From NCBI GenBank assembly GCA_900549855.1, contig URPS01000011.1:1-57693 (forward strand): a stretch of DNA of 57,693 bases, written 5' to 3'. Both the position numbers and the translations under genes were made by a program. The notes below the pieces were generated by a model that was not told the origin of the DNA, did not search any database, and worked only from the letters and a program-made list of their open reading frames with translations. Numbering within the stretch: the first letter of the stretch is position 1; each line of letters opens with the position of its first letter. This document shows, piece by piece, positions 17,534 to 24,674 of the stretch. This DNA comes from an uncultured bacterium. GTDB lineage: Bacteria; Cyanobacteriota; Vampirovibrionia; Gastranaerophilales; Gastranaerophilaceae.

Positions 17534-18898
17534 ATGTCAATTATCATAATGATTTTATTGTTAAGTTTACTTATTCTTGTGCACGAAGCCGGTCACTTTT
17601 TGGCGGCAAGAGCTTTTGGCATAAAAGTTGATAAATTTGGTTTTGGGCTTCCTATTGGACCAACTTTATTTAAAAAACAAGTTGGAGATGTAGAAGTTTT
17701 GGTTCACGCATTTTTATTAGGCGGTTATGTTTCATTCCCTGATGATGACAAAGATTGCGGACTACCTAAAGACTCTCCGGAAAGATTTATGAACAAACCT
17801 GCATGGCAAAGGGCAATTGTTGTTTCAGCAGGTGTAATTGCAAACGTAATTTGTGCAATTGCGCTTGTAATTGTAGTTGCAATAATTTCTCATAAACTCC
17901 CTTCCGGTAATTATGAGATTTACGCAGGCGAAATTATTGCACCTAAAGGAGCCAGTATATTAACTTCCGGTTTAGAAAAAGGAGATAGAATTCTTAAAGC
18001 TAACGGATGTGATATAAATAATGCATATTCTCTTATAACCATAGTAAAAAATAGCGCTAAAAATAACGGAGTTATTTCTATTCAAACAATAGATGAAAAT
18101 TTTAGCAAATTAAAAGATTTGAACCCAGGACTATCAAGAGATGAAATCATGCCGGAAGGTATCGCTATAAGATTGCCTCAAGAACTTTCTAAAGATGTAA
18201 TTACAATGGATAAATACGCACTAAAAGGTGCTAAGTATTTTAAGCGTGAAAATAGTATTACATTAGATGAAAATATAAAAGCTTTAGAAAAAGATTTGAG
18301 CGGTAAAACGGTTTACACTTCTGACGGCAAATATACAATGTATGATGTTGCAAAAGCTTTGTCCAACGGTGTTCACCCGATTAACCTAACAGTTGCAAGA
18401 AACGGTAAAATTATTGAATTAAATCCAATTTATCCCGATGAAAAAGGAATTATTGGAATTGGATTAGGCGCTAAACAAACTATGATTGATACAACCACTC
18501 CAACCTCAATCGTAAAAGAAAGCTGTACATATCTTTGGGACAACACATATATGATGATGTATTCTCTCGGACAATTATTCACTGGAAATATTCCTCTAAA
18601 AGATATGCACGGTGTTGTTGCTATCACAAAAATCGGTGGTGATATGATTGACAGAAGCGGAAAATCATCCGGAATATTATTAGCAGCTTTAATTTCTATG
18701 AACCTCGCTATTTTGAACATTTTACCAATTCCTGCACTTGATGGCGGACATTTGATGTTCTTGATTATAGAAAAAATTATTGGAAAACCACTTAATGAAA
18801 AAGTTATAGAAACGATTTCAACAGTATTTTTCTCATTGTTGATAATACTAATGATATTTGTAGTTTTTAATGATATAACATTGCTAATCAAGAAGTAA
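17534..18898 (+). CDS. rseP: Site-2 intramembrane zinc protease (RseP/S2P type)
   Basis: Cleaves transmembrane substrates, often anti-sigma factors, within the membrane. The product has 454 residues. The HEAGH zinc motif is at residues 17-21 in the first membrane segment. The second conserved motif, ILPIPALDGGH, lies near 400 in a C-terminal membrane segment. Between them is a region of PDZ type (for example GLEKGDRILKANG). An AGAGGGAGA site precedes the ATG. glgA begins 10 bases after the stop. The substrate is not evident here, and no sigma/anti-sigma pair is nearby. Confidence 0.9.
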   Translation: MSIIIMILLLSLLILVHEAGHFLAARAFGIKVDKFGFGLPIGPTLFKKQVGDVEVLVHAFLLGGYVSFPDDDKDCGLPKDSPERFMNKPAWQRAIVVSAGVIANVICAIALVIVVAIISHKLPSGNYEIYAGEIIAPKGASILTSGLEKGDRILKANGCDINNAYSLITIVKNSAKNNGVISIQTIDENFSKLKDLNPGLSRDEIMPEGIAIRLPQELSKDVITMDKYALKGAKYFKRENSITLDENIKALEKDLSGKTVYTSDGKYTMYDVAKALSNGVHPINLTVARNGKIIELNPIYPDEKGIIGIGLGAKQTMIDTTTPTSIVKESCTYLWDNTYMMMYSLGQLFTGNIPLKDMHGVVAITKIGGDMIDRSGKSSGILLAALISMNLAILNILPIPALDGGHLMFLIIEKIIGKPLNEKVIETISTVFFSLLIILMIFVVFNDITLLIKK

Positions 18899-18908
18899 GG
18901 AGTAATTT

Positions 18909-20348
18909 ATGAAAATATTATTTGCTGCTGCTGAAGTTTCACCATTTTCAAAAGCCGGAGGACTTTCTGATGTTGTAGGAAGTTTGCCAAAAGCATTGGA
19001 AAAAGATGCCGAAATTGCAATTTTTACACCACTGCACGGATGTATTGATAGAGAAAAATGGGAAATAAAAGAGTTAGAAAACTCTGAAATGTGGATAACT
19101 TTTGGTACTTCTCCTCAAAAATTCAAACTCCACATGACCAAACTTCCGGACACAAATATAAATGTTTTCTTTGTTCAAAATGACTGGTATTTTTCTTGCT
19201 TTAAAGAAGTTTACCCTCGTTGGCTTGACCCCAGATACGAACACGAAAGATATATCGCTTTTTCTCTTGCAACCTTAGAATATGCAAAGCAATTGAATTT
19301 TAGAGCTGATATTATTCATTCTAACGACTGGCATACTGCAATGATTCCTTTGTATATAAAAGCAAATTACAAATTTGATGAATTTTGGTCAAAAACTAAA
19401 AATGTTTTTGAAATTCATAACCTAGCTTACCAAGGTGTTTGGTTTGAAGATATCCTTGATTTTGCGAATATGAGAAAAGATATAGTATTCAACGAATGGG
19501 GCTGCGAACATTATGGACGTGTAAATTGGATGAAAGGCGCAATTAATTATTCAGACAAAGTTGTTGCAGTTTCTCCTAACTATGCAAAAGAAATACTTAC
19601 GCAAGAATACGGCGAAGGTATGGACTACACTCTTAGGGGGCATACTGATAAACTTCTTGGAATTGTTAATGGCATAGATTATACCGTTTTTAATCCAAAA
19701 ACTGATAAAACTTTAGTTAAAAATTATGATAAGAATTCTTTAGAAAACAAAGAAGAGTGCAAAAAGAAAATATTAGAAACATTCGGATTAAAATATAATC
19801 CGAATAGACCTTTGATTGCTTTAATATCAAGACTTGTAGACCAAAAAGGGTTAGATTTAATCAGACAAGTAGAAAATGATTTAAAGAATTTGGAAGCTGA
19901 TTTTATTTTCTTGGGTTCAGGTGATAAGTCTTACGAAAATCTATTTATTTGGCTGTCTAATAACACACCAAATATCAGAACGTATGTAGGTTATAGAGGA
20001 GATTTGGCTAACCAAATTTATGCCGGAAGTGACTTTTTCTTAATGCCATCTAAATTTGAACCTTGCGGTTTATCACAATTAATCGCTATGCGTTTTGGTT
20101 CTCTGCCTATTGTTAGAGCCACAGGCGGTTTGGAAGATACAGTAACAGGTTATCCGCTTGATAATTCAAACGGCTTTAAATTCTGGGGTTATGATGGTCA
20201 AGCAATGAAAGATGCAATTTTAACCGCAATGTATGTTTACAAAGATAAATACACATTCAATGCAATGCGAAATTCTGCAATGTCGGCAGATTTTAGTTGG
20301 AAAGAAAGTGCTAAAAAATATTTAGATATGTACAAATCTTTGGTTTAA
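18909..20348 (+). CDS. glgA: Glycogen (starch) synthase, GT5
   Basis: Elongates alpha-1,4-glucan from ADP-glucose. The product has 479 residues, the normal length. The N-terminal SKAGGLSDVVGSLP holds the KxGGL ADP-glucose loop. The C-terminal part has PSKFEPCGLSQL with the catalytic Glu, and RATGGLEDTV. A TAAGGAG site lies before the ATG, overlapping the rseP stop, so the two are probably co-transcribed. No other glg genes are in the window. It implies carbon storage as glycogen. Confidence 0.94.
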   Translation: MKILFAAAEVSPFSKAGGLSDVVGSLPKALEKDAEIAIFTPLHGCIDREKWEIKELENSEMWITFGTSPQKFKLHMTKLPDTNINVFFVQNDWYFSCFKEVYPRWLDPRYEHERYIAFSLATLEYAKQLNFRADIIHSNDWHTAMIPLYIKANYKFDEFWSKTKNVFEIHNLAYQGVWFEDILDFANMRKDIVFNEWGCEHYGRVNWMKGAINYSDKVVAVSPNYAKEILTQEYGEGMDYTLRGHTDKLLGIVNGIDYTVFNPKTDKTLVKNYDKNSLENKEECKKKILETFGLKYNPNRPLIALISRLVDQKGLDLIRQVENDLKNLEADFIFLGSGDKSYENLFIWLSNNTPNIRTYVGYRGDLANQIYAGSDFFLMPSKFEPCGLSQLIAMRFGSLPIVRATGGLEDTVTGYPLDNSNGFKFWGYDGQAMKDAILTAMYVYKDKYTFNAMRNSAMSADFSWKESAKKYLDMYKSLV

Positions 20349-20350
20349 TA

Positions 20351-20378
20351 TTGAAAAACAGAAAAAATATAGTATAAT
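20351..20378 (+). promoter_or_regulatory. Promoter of the plus-strand small RNA
   Basis: TTGAAA at 20351-20356 and TATAAT at 20373-20378 are 16 bases apart. The first base of RNA would be near 20385, just after the glgA stop region. Confidence 0.65.
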
Positions 20379-20384
20379 AAAAAC

Positions 20385-20468
20385 ATAGAGTGGTAGTTGT
20401 CCAAGCTACCGACAACTCTTATCGAAAGCTAAGCGGTTCTAATTTTGATGATTAGAGCCGTTTTTTAT
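20385..20468 (+). ncRNA. Candidate antitoxin RNA, about 84 nt, convergent to the peptide gene
   Basis: Between the promoter and a strong terminator the RNA can form three elements. One is a 5' hairpin (AGTTGTC with GACAACT, competing with GGTAG/CTACC). The second is a small GAAA-loop hairpin around 20419-20434. The third is the terminator stem. It has no ribosome site or reading frame of note. Its 3' part is fully complementary to the last 10 or so codons of the 26-residue peptide gene. Three of its segments (20406-20413, 20423-20432, 20454-20461) recur in the leader region of that gene's mRNA. This is the expected design of a type I antitoxin. Expression is inferred. Confidence 0.65.
20434..20466 (+). 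terminator. Terminator of the small RNA, located inside the peptide gene
   Basis: A 10-bp stem (20434-20443 with 20451-20460, one G-T pair) closes loop TTTGATG and is followed by TTTTTT. On the minus strand no T-run follows, so the peptide mRNA probably reads through this stem and ends near 20383. Confidence 0.8.
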
Positions 20469-20519
20469 TATGAAAATTATCAAAAAGATTAAAAATAAAC
20501 TTAAATTGAATTTATCCAT
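20439..20519 (-). CDS. 26-residue hydrophobic peptide, candidate type I toxin
   Basis: The frame encodes MDKFNLSLFLIFLIIFII, then KNGSNHQN. That is a short charged N-terminus, one membrane-spanning stretch of about 15 residues and a polar tail. Its Shine-Dalgarno, AAGGAGG at 20525-20531, is five bases from the ATG and among the strongest in the window, which argues that so short a frame is translated. The predicted mRNA runs from about 20624 (TATAAT at 20631-20636) to about 20383. It starts with a CACAT-TAA-ATGTG hairpin, a feature often seen on toxin mRNAs. I do not recognise the peptide family. By size and layout it resembles Fst/Ibs-type toxins acting at the inner membrane. Confidence 0.65.
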   Translation of the reverse strand: MDKFNLSLFLIFLIIFIIKNGSNHQN

Positions 20520-20630
20520 AATAGCCTCCTTTCTTCGGAACTAACGACCGAAAGCTAAATTTATTGTATCGTCGTTCTTCGAAAAAAGAGCCGTCTTTTA
20601 CTCTATGTTACACATTAAATGTGCAGTATC

Positions 20631-20636
20631 ATTATA
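20631..20636 (-). promoter_or_regulatory. -10 box of the peptide mRNA
   Basis: TATAAT on the minus strand; the -35 (TTTTGT with 17-base spacing) is poor. Transcription would start near 20624, placing a perfect 5-bp hairpin at the very 5' end of the mRNA (20611-20623). Confidence 0.5.
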
Positions 20637-20665
20637 TAATAAATTCTGGAAACACAAAATATCCA

Positions 20666-20693
20666 TTTACAACCGACTTTTTAGGTTTATAAT
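20666..20693 (+). promoter_or_regulatory. adk promoter
   Basis: TTTACA at 20666-20671, a 16-base spacer and TATAAT at 20688-20693. The ATG with an AGAAGGAG site follows 24 bases later, so adk is independent of the upstream peptide locus. Confidence 0.7.
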
Positions 20694-20717
20694 GAACTTA
20701 AGAGAAGGAGTCTTTAA

Positions 20718-21377
20718 ATGAAAAAGAATTTAATTTTTTTAGGACCACCAGCTTGTGGCAAAGGTACTCAAACTAATAGATTAGCAGAATACTTAGGTTT
20801 TCCACATGTTGATACCGGTTCTTTATTGAGAGCAGAAATTGCTAATGATTCAGAAGAAGGTAAAGTTGCAAAGTCTTTTATAGATAAAGGTCAACTTGTA
20901 CCTGCTGAACTAGTTGGCAAAATTATTGCTAAGAAATTAGCTGGTGAAGATTGTAAGAACGGTTATGTTCTTGATGGCTATCCAAGAAGCTTAGAGCAAG
21001 CAGAAATGCTAGAAAAAATTAATGCTGATGTTGATGCCGGCAAAGAAACATCTTTCAAAGCTATTTACTTTGACATTGATACTCAAATTCTTATTGAAAG
21101 AATTATTTATCGTCAATCTTGTCCAAAATGCGGTGAAATTTTTAACAAAAAATTTAAACCGGCAAAAGTTGATGGCAAATGCGATAAATGCGGTGCGGAT
21201 TTAAAAACGAGAGCAGATGATAATGAAGAAACTGCTAAAGCTCGTTTTGATACTTATTTTAGAGAAACAGCTCCGCTTGTAAAATTCTATGAAGACAAAG
21301 GTGTTCTTTATAAAATTGATGCAAATGGTTCTATTGACGAAGTTTGGGAAAGACTTCTTAAAGTAATCGAAGCGTAA
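20718..21377 (+). CDS. adk: Adenylate kinase, zinc-lid form
   Basis: Interconverts AMP, ADP and ATP. The product has 219 residues. The P-loop GPPACGKGT is at residues 8-16, and the AMP-binding DGYPRS segment is near 83. The LID domain holds four cysteines (CPKCGE and CDKCGA, about residues 135-157), the zinc-binding form common in Gram-positive bacteria and uncommon in Proteobacteria. AGAAGGAG precedes the ATG and the gene has its own promoter. Confidence 0.96.
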   Translation: MKKNLIFLGPPACGKGTQTNRLAEYLGFPHVDTGSLLRAEIANDSEEGKVAKSFIDKGQLVPAELVGKIIAKKLAGEDCKNGYVLDGYPRSLEQAEMLEKINADVDAGKETSFKAIYFDIDTQILIERIIYRQSCPKCGEIFNKKFKPAKVDGKCDKCGADLKTRADDNEETAKARFDTYFRETAPLVKFYEDKGVLYKIDANGSIDEVWERLLKVIEA

Positions 21378-21399
21378 GTTAAATAATTAAAAAACGTAG

Positions 21400-21431
21400 G
21401 GTGGGGAAAACGAAAGTGTCTCCACCTTTTT
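21400..21431 (+). terminator. adk terminator
   Basis: An 8-bp GC-rich stem (21400-21407 with 21419-21426) is followed by TTTTT. Confidence 0.8.
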
Positions 21432-21446
21432 ATATTGTAATAATCA

Positions 21447-21490
21447 AGAAACGAGGCGCAGCCAATGGCTGCGCCTCGTTTCTAACCTAC
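21447..21490. terminator. Terminator of the YtxH-type operon
   Basis: A perfect 17-bp stem (21447-21463 with 21467-21483) with an AAT loop. On the minus strand TTTCTTGATTATT follows. It lies just past the last gene of the small-membrane-protein operon and can also catch leftover adk transcripts. Confidence 0.8.
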
Positions 21491-21502
21491 AAATTCAAAA
21501 AA

Positions 21503-21772
21503 CTAACCTTCTAATTCTTCTTTTTGCTTGTTAAGCATATCTTGAATTTTACCCATAATTTCTTCGCTCTTTTCTTGAACATCAGAAACTATATTATCGG
21601 CTCTTCTTTGAATATCTTTCACTGTTTCATCAGTTTTTCTTGCAACATCAGAAGCCATTTCACCAATCATTTCTCTTGTTTCTGCACCTGATTTTGGAGC
21701 AAGAAGAATACCTGCAACTGCACCAATTGCAGCGCCTACTGCAAAACCTGTTAAAAATTTTGATAATGACAT
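21503..21772 (-). CDS. YtxH-type small membrane protein (second copy)
   Basis: The product has 89 residues. A glycine-zipper membrane segment (GFAVGAAIGAVAGILLAPKSG) is followed by an acidic and basic amphipathic helix that probably forms a coiled coil. The LLAPKSGAETREMI junction is the YtxH hallmark. It is the last of four small genes reading left. The family has been linked to general stress in Bacillus; a function here is not known. A GGAGAAAATA site precedes the ATG. Confidence 0.8.
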   Translation of the reverse strand: MSLSKFLTGFAVGAAIGAVAGILLAPKSGAETREMIGEMASDVARKTDETVKDIQRRADNIVSDVQEKSEEIMGKIQDMLNKQKEELEG

Positions 21773-21834
21773 ATTATTTTCTCCTTCTATAGTAGTTTAA
21801 CTTCTTTTGAAAAATTTTCTATTAACCAAACGCA

Positions 21835-22203
21835 TTACTTCTTTTTGGCAAAGAATTTAAAAGCAGAACAAAGTCCGCCCATAAAACCTTTAGCCACCCC
21901 ACCTGTAACGGCAGAAACTTTTGTCAAAATTCTGAGAGGTGAATTTTTTATCATCTCTTTTACCTTGTTAACGCTCTCATCTGCTTTAATAATAATTCCG
22001 CTAACAATTTCTACGGATTTATTAATATTTTTCAAAGTCGGAACAAGTTCAGTTTTAACAATAGTAGCTGTTTCGTCAACATTTTTTGCAAGCTTAGATA
22101 AATCAAACAAAACTTTGATAAGCATTGCACCAACAAGAATTACTATAACTCCGGTTGAATAAGCCAAGAATGTTAAACTTTGATATAATTGTGCTGTTTC
22201 CAT
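21835..22203 (-). CDS. DUF948-like single-pass membrane protein
   Basis: The product has 122 residues. One N-terminal transmembrane helix (about 14-34) is followed by a long amphipathic helix with regular hydrophobic spacing (LSKLAKNVDETATIV). The C-terminal part is short and basic, ending in KKK. This matches the DUF948 pattern of membrane anchor plus coiled coil. It lies between the two YtxH-type genes, with gaps of about 20-60 bases. Function is unknown; a role at the envelope is inferred. Confidence 0.7.
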   Translation of the reverse strand: METAQLYQSLTFLAYSTGVIVILVGAMLIKVLFDLSKLAKNVDETATIVKTELVPTLKNINKSVEIVSGIIIKADESVNKVKEMIKNSPLRILTKVSAVTGGVAKGFMGGLCSAFKFFAKKK

Positions 22204-22224
22204 TTATTTTCCTTTATTTAAAAC

Positions 22225-22539
22225 TTAAAAATCGTAATCAGAAAGCTCTTCAAGCTCTTTTGCTTTTCTCATTTTTTTAGATTTTAGCATATTTGAGAAC
22301 TTTTTATATTGTCTTTCTAACTTATATCTCAACAAATCAATTGATTCCATAGCTTGTTTTTTAGCTTCATTAACAGCCGGTGAATGTTTTTCAGCTAAAT
22401 CACAAACTGTTTCTTTAACTTTTTCTCGCATTTCAGAGCCTGGACGTGGTGCAAACAAAACACCTGCAACGATTCCGCCTACAACACCGGCAAGAAGCCC
22501 CATTCCAAAGCCAAATGATGATTTATCTTTATTACTCAT
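22225..22539 (-). CDS. YtxH-type small membrane protein (first copy)
   Basis: The product has 104 residues. The glycine-rich membrane segment (GMGLLAGVVGGIVAGVLFAPRPG) and the following SEMREKVKE are the same arrangement as in the gene at 21503, showing that the two are paralogues. The C-terminal half is strongly basic, then ends with an acidic tail. It is the second gene of the operon, with an AAGAAAGAGG site before the ATG. Confidence 0.8.
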   Translation of the reverse strand: MSNKDKSSFGFGMGLLAGVVGGIVAGVLFAPRPGSEMREKVKETVCDLAEKHSPAVNEAKKQAMESIDLLRYKLERQYKKFSNMLKSKKMRKAKELEELSDYDF

Positions 22540-22577
22540 TTTGTACCTCTTTCTTATCTAATATTTTGTTCATCCTA

Positions 22578-22949
22578 TTATATCACATTTTGAAGGAGTG
22601 ATAAACCCTTCATGGATAATTTGAATATTTTTGATTTCTTGATTTTTTTCGCAATCTTAAAATTTAAACTCCAAAATAAAATCATGGAAATCAATGTTTC
22701 TATTCTGGAACGTATGATATTGTTCCTGATTGTTATTAATTTCTCAACAAAAGCAGGAGCAAGTTCTGTCATTTGTCCAGAAATTTCTCTTGCTAAAACC
22801 ATGATATCTTTAATTTTTGGTTTTGCTTCTGTTAAAAAATTATTCCAGTATTTAATCTCTTTATCCATTTTTATCAAGTGAAAAATTATTGTAAACGCAA
22901 TTATTACTTGTGAGACAAAAACGATAGCTGTAAATAAAGTAAATATCAT
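22578..22949 (-). CDS. Small membrane protein paired with YtxH-type gene
   Basis: The product has 123 residues. An N-terminal transmembrane helix (about 5-27) is followed by a helical stretch (MDKEIKYWNNFL to ELAPAFVEKL) and a basic C-terminus. In layout it parallels the DUF948-like gene two places downstream, though similarity in sequence is faint. It is the first gene of the operon, with -10-like sequence (TATAAT) about 35 bases upstream. Function is unknown. Confidence 0.65.
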   Translation of the reverse strand: MIFTLFTAIVFVSQVIIAFTIIFHLIKMDKEIKYWNNFLTEAKPKIKDIMVLAREISGQMTELAPAFVEKLITIRNNIIRSRIETLISMILFWSLNFKIAKKIKKSKIFKLSMKGLSLLQNVI

Positions 22950-23027
22950 ATTTTTCCATTCATATTTGTACTATTATTAGATTATATTTTATAATAGTAT
23001 AAAAAGAAATACACTTGGAGGATTATT

Positions 23028-24338
23028 TTGGAAAAGCTTAGATTTTATTTATCTCTTGCTGTCGCAAAATCAGCATATACAACACTTAAAGTCACAAAAT
23101 TATCTTCCGGCACATCTATTATCGGACGAATAGTCCTAAAACTTTGTCCAAACTTCTTGCAAGATTGCAACAAATATATTTCTACAAAAATAAATGTCAC
23201 AGGAACAAACGGGAAAACAACTACATCCGGTTTAATCTCACACTTAATCACCCACTCCGGTGCAAGCGTTATCAATAATGCTATGGGAGCTAACATGCTT
23301 ACCGGAGTTGTGAATGCACTTTCTGTTTCTTTAAATCCATTTATTAAAACAGATTATTCAGTAATAGAATCTGACGAAGCTTATTTAGCAAAGATTTATG
23401 ACAAGTTCGAAGCTGATTATCTTGTAGTAACAAACCTTTTCCGTGACCAACTTGATAGATACGGTGAACTCGCTACAACGAAAAAATTAATCCAAGAAGG
23501 TATAGACAAAAAAACAAATCTTACACTTTTATTAAACGCTGATGACCCGCTGGTAGCTTCTTTTGAAGGACAAAACAAGATTTATTACGGAGTCGAAAAT
23601 GTCTATTACGCAAACGAAAGTTTGAAAGCAAATTCATCAACAGAAGAAGCTTTTAACTGTCCTTGCGGTAAACCTTTAAAATACGAGAAAAAATTCTACG
23701 CTCAACAGGGGCATTATTACTGCGATTGCGGTTATAAAAGACCTGAACCTAAATATAAGGCAGATATTACTTTGCACAAAGATTTTTCGATTATTAAAAT
23801 TAACGGACAAAATTACGAAGTTCCGCTGGTAGGTCTATTTAATGCTTATAACGCTTTAGCTGCGATTTCTTTATGCTTAGAATTAGGTATAAAAAATATA
23901 GAAAGTTCACTTAAAACATTTAAAGTTGCGTTCGGAAGAAGTGAAGTTAAATATTTAAACGGCAAAAGAACATTAATTCAACTAATCAAAAATCCGATTG
24001 GAGCAAATGAAGTTTTAAAAACAGTGGATAAAAATTCTAATTTGCTAATTATTATTAATGATAATTATGCAGATGGTCGTGATGTTTCTTGGCTTTGGGA
24101 TGCAGAATTTGAAACACTCAAAAATATTCAAAAAGAAATTGTTGTATCCGGTATCAGGGCTAATGATATGGCACTAAGACTTAAATACGCAGGTGTTCCA
24201 ACAGATAAAATTAAAATTATTCCGGAAATCAATAAAGCTGTTGAATACGTAGGACAGACCGCTCAAAATGAAATTACAATCATGCCAACATATACGGCAT
24301 TGTTGTATGTGAATAAGTTGAAAAGCTTGAAGAAGTAG
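23028..24338 (+). CDS. murT: MurT-type Mur ligase (lipid II isoglutaminyl synthase subunit)
   Basis: MurT amidates the D-glutamate of lipid II together with the glutaminase GatD. The product has 436 residues from a TTG start, set by TTGGAGGA seven bases upstream. The Mur ligase ATP loop TGTNGKTTT is near residue 59. A four-cysteine zinc ribbon (CPCGKP to CDCGYK) lies at about 211-236. The C-terminal DUF1727 domain has NDNYADGRDVSW near 343 with the conserved Asp. GatD is normally encoded next door but is absent on both sides. It is divergent from the YtxH operon. Confidence 0.85.
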   Translation: MEKLRFYLSLAVAKSAYTTLKVTKLSSGTSIIGRIVLKLCPNFLQDCNKYISTKINVTGTNGKTTTSGLISHLITHSGASVINNAMGANMLTGVVNALSVSLNPFIKTDYSVIESDEAYLAKIYDKFEADYLVVTNLFRDQLDRYGELATTKKLIQEGIDKKTNLTLLLNADDPLVASFEGQNKIYYGVENVYYANESLKANSSTEEAFNCPCGKPLKYEKKFYAQQGHYYCDCGYKRPEPKYKADITLHKDFSIIKINGQNYEVPLVGLFNAYNALAAISLCLELGIKNIESSLKTFKVAFGRSEVKYLNGKRTLIQLIKNPIGANEVLKTVDKNSNLLIIINDNYADGRDVSWLWDAEFETLKNIQKEIVVSGIRANDMALRLKYAGVPTDKIKIIPEINKAVEYVGQTAQNEITIMPTYTALLYVNKLKSLKK

Positions 24339-24674
24339 AAAATTTAACAAAATTACTTACAAGTTTCCCTACGGGCAAGCCCCCACCCTTTACACCACAC
24401 TTCCAAGCTTGTAGTAGAAATTCTAAATTTGTAAGTGAAGCATAAAACTCCCCCTATAAAGGGAGGGGATGCGCCATACTTGTTTTGGGATTACTAGATA
24501 GTACTTTTTTATATTTAAAACAACTTTCAACGCCTCTTTTGTTAAGAAATGTTAAGCCTGCATTTCAAAAAAAGCAATTTTTAAGCGTAAAAAAACTTCA
24601 TGAATATATAGGGAACAAATAAGTTAAAAGTAAGATTTTTTAAAAATAGGGTTAATAGGAAAGGCAGGTATTTT
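24339..24674. repeat. Intergenic region with GC-rich repeat modules
   Basis: Two modules of the window-wide family are present: GCCCCCACCC near 24375-24388, and a palindrome CTCCCCCTATAAAGGGAGGGG at 24449-24468 running into GATGCGCCATACTTG. The latter matches 52944-52960. The remaining 180 bases before the next ATG are AT-rich. I see no gene in them. Confidence 0.7.

Larger units (their letters stand above)
20406..20594. repeat. Three ordered direct-repeat pairs flanking the peptide gene
   Basis: CTACCGAC at 20406-20413 pairs with CTAACGAC at 20541-20548. CGAAAGCTAA at 20423-20432 recurs exactly at 20549-20558. AGAGCCGT at 20454-20461 recurs exactly at 20587-20594. Order and strand are the same, so the leader of the peptide mRNA carries the complement of three pieces of the small RNA. 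Confidence 0.8.

Noticed and set aside
20471..20545. Plus-strand frame of 24 codons (cationic, starting MKIIKKIKN) opposite the hydrophobic peptide
   Set aside because: It lies beyond the terminator of the plus-strand small RNA, and the bases before its ATG are T-rich with no ribosome site. It is best explained as the antisense of the peptide gene.
20383..20608. The locus as a MITE, since ACATAGAGT occurs as an inverted repeat at both ends
   Set aside because: The inverted match is only about 9 bases, there is no clear target duplication, and the inside has promoters, a strong ribosome site and ordered direct repeats. The inverted ends can be explained as similar RNA 5' ends. A mobile origin is still possible.
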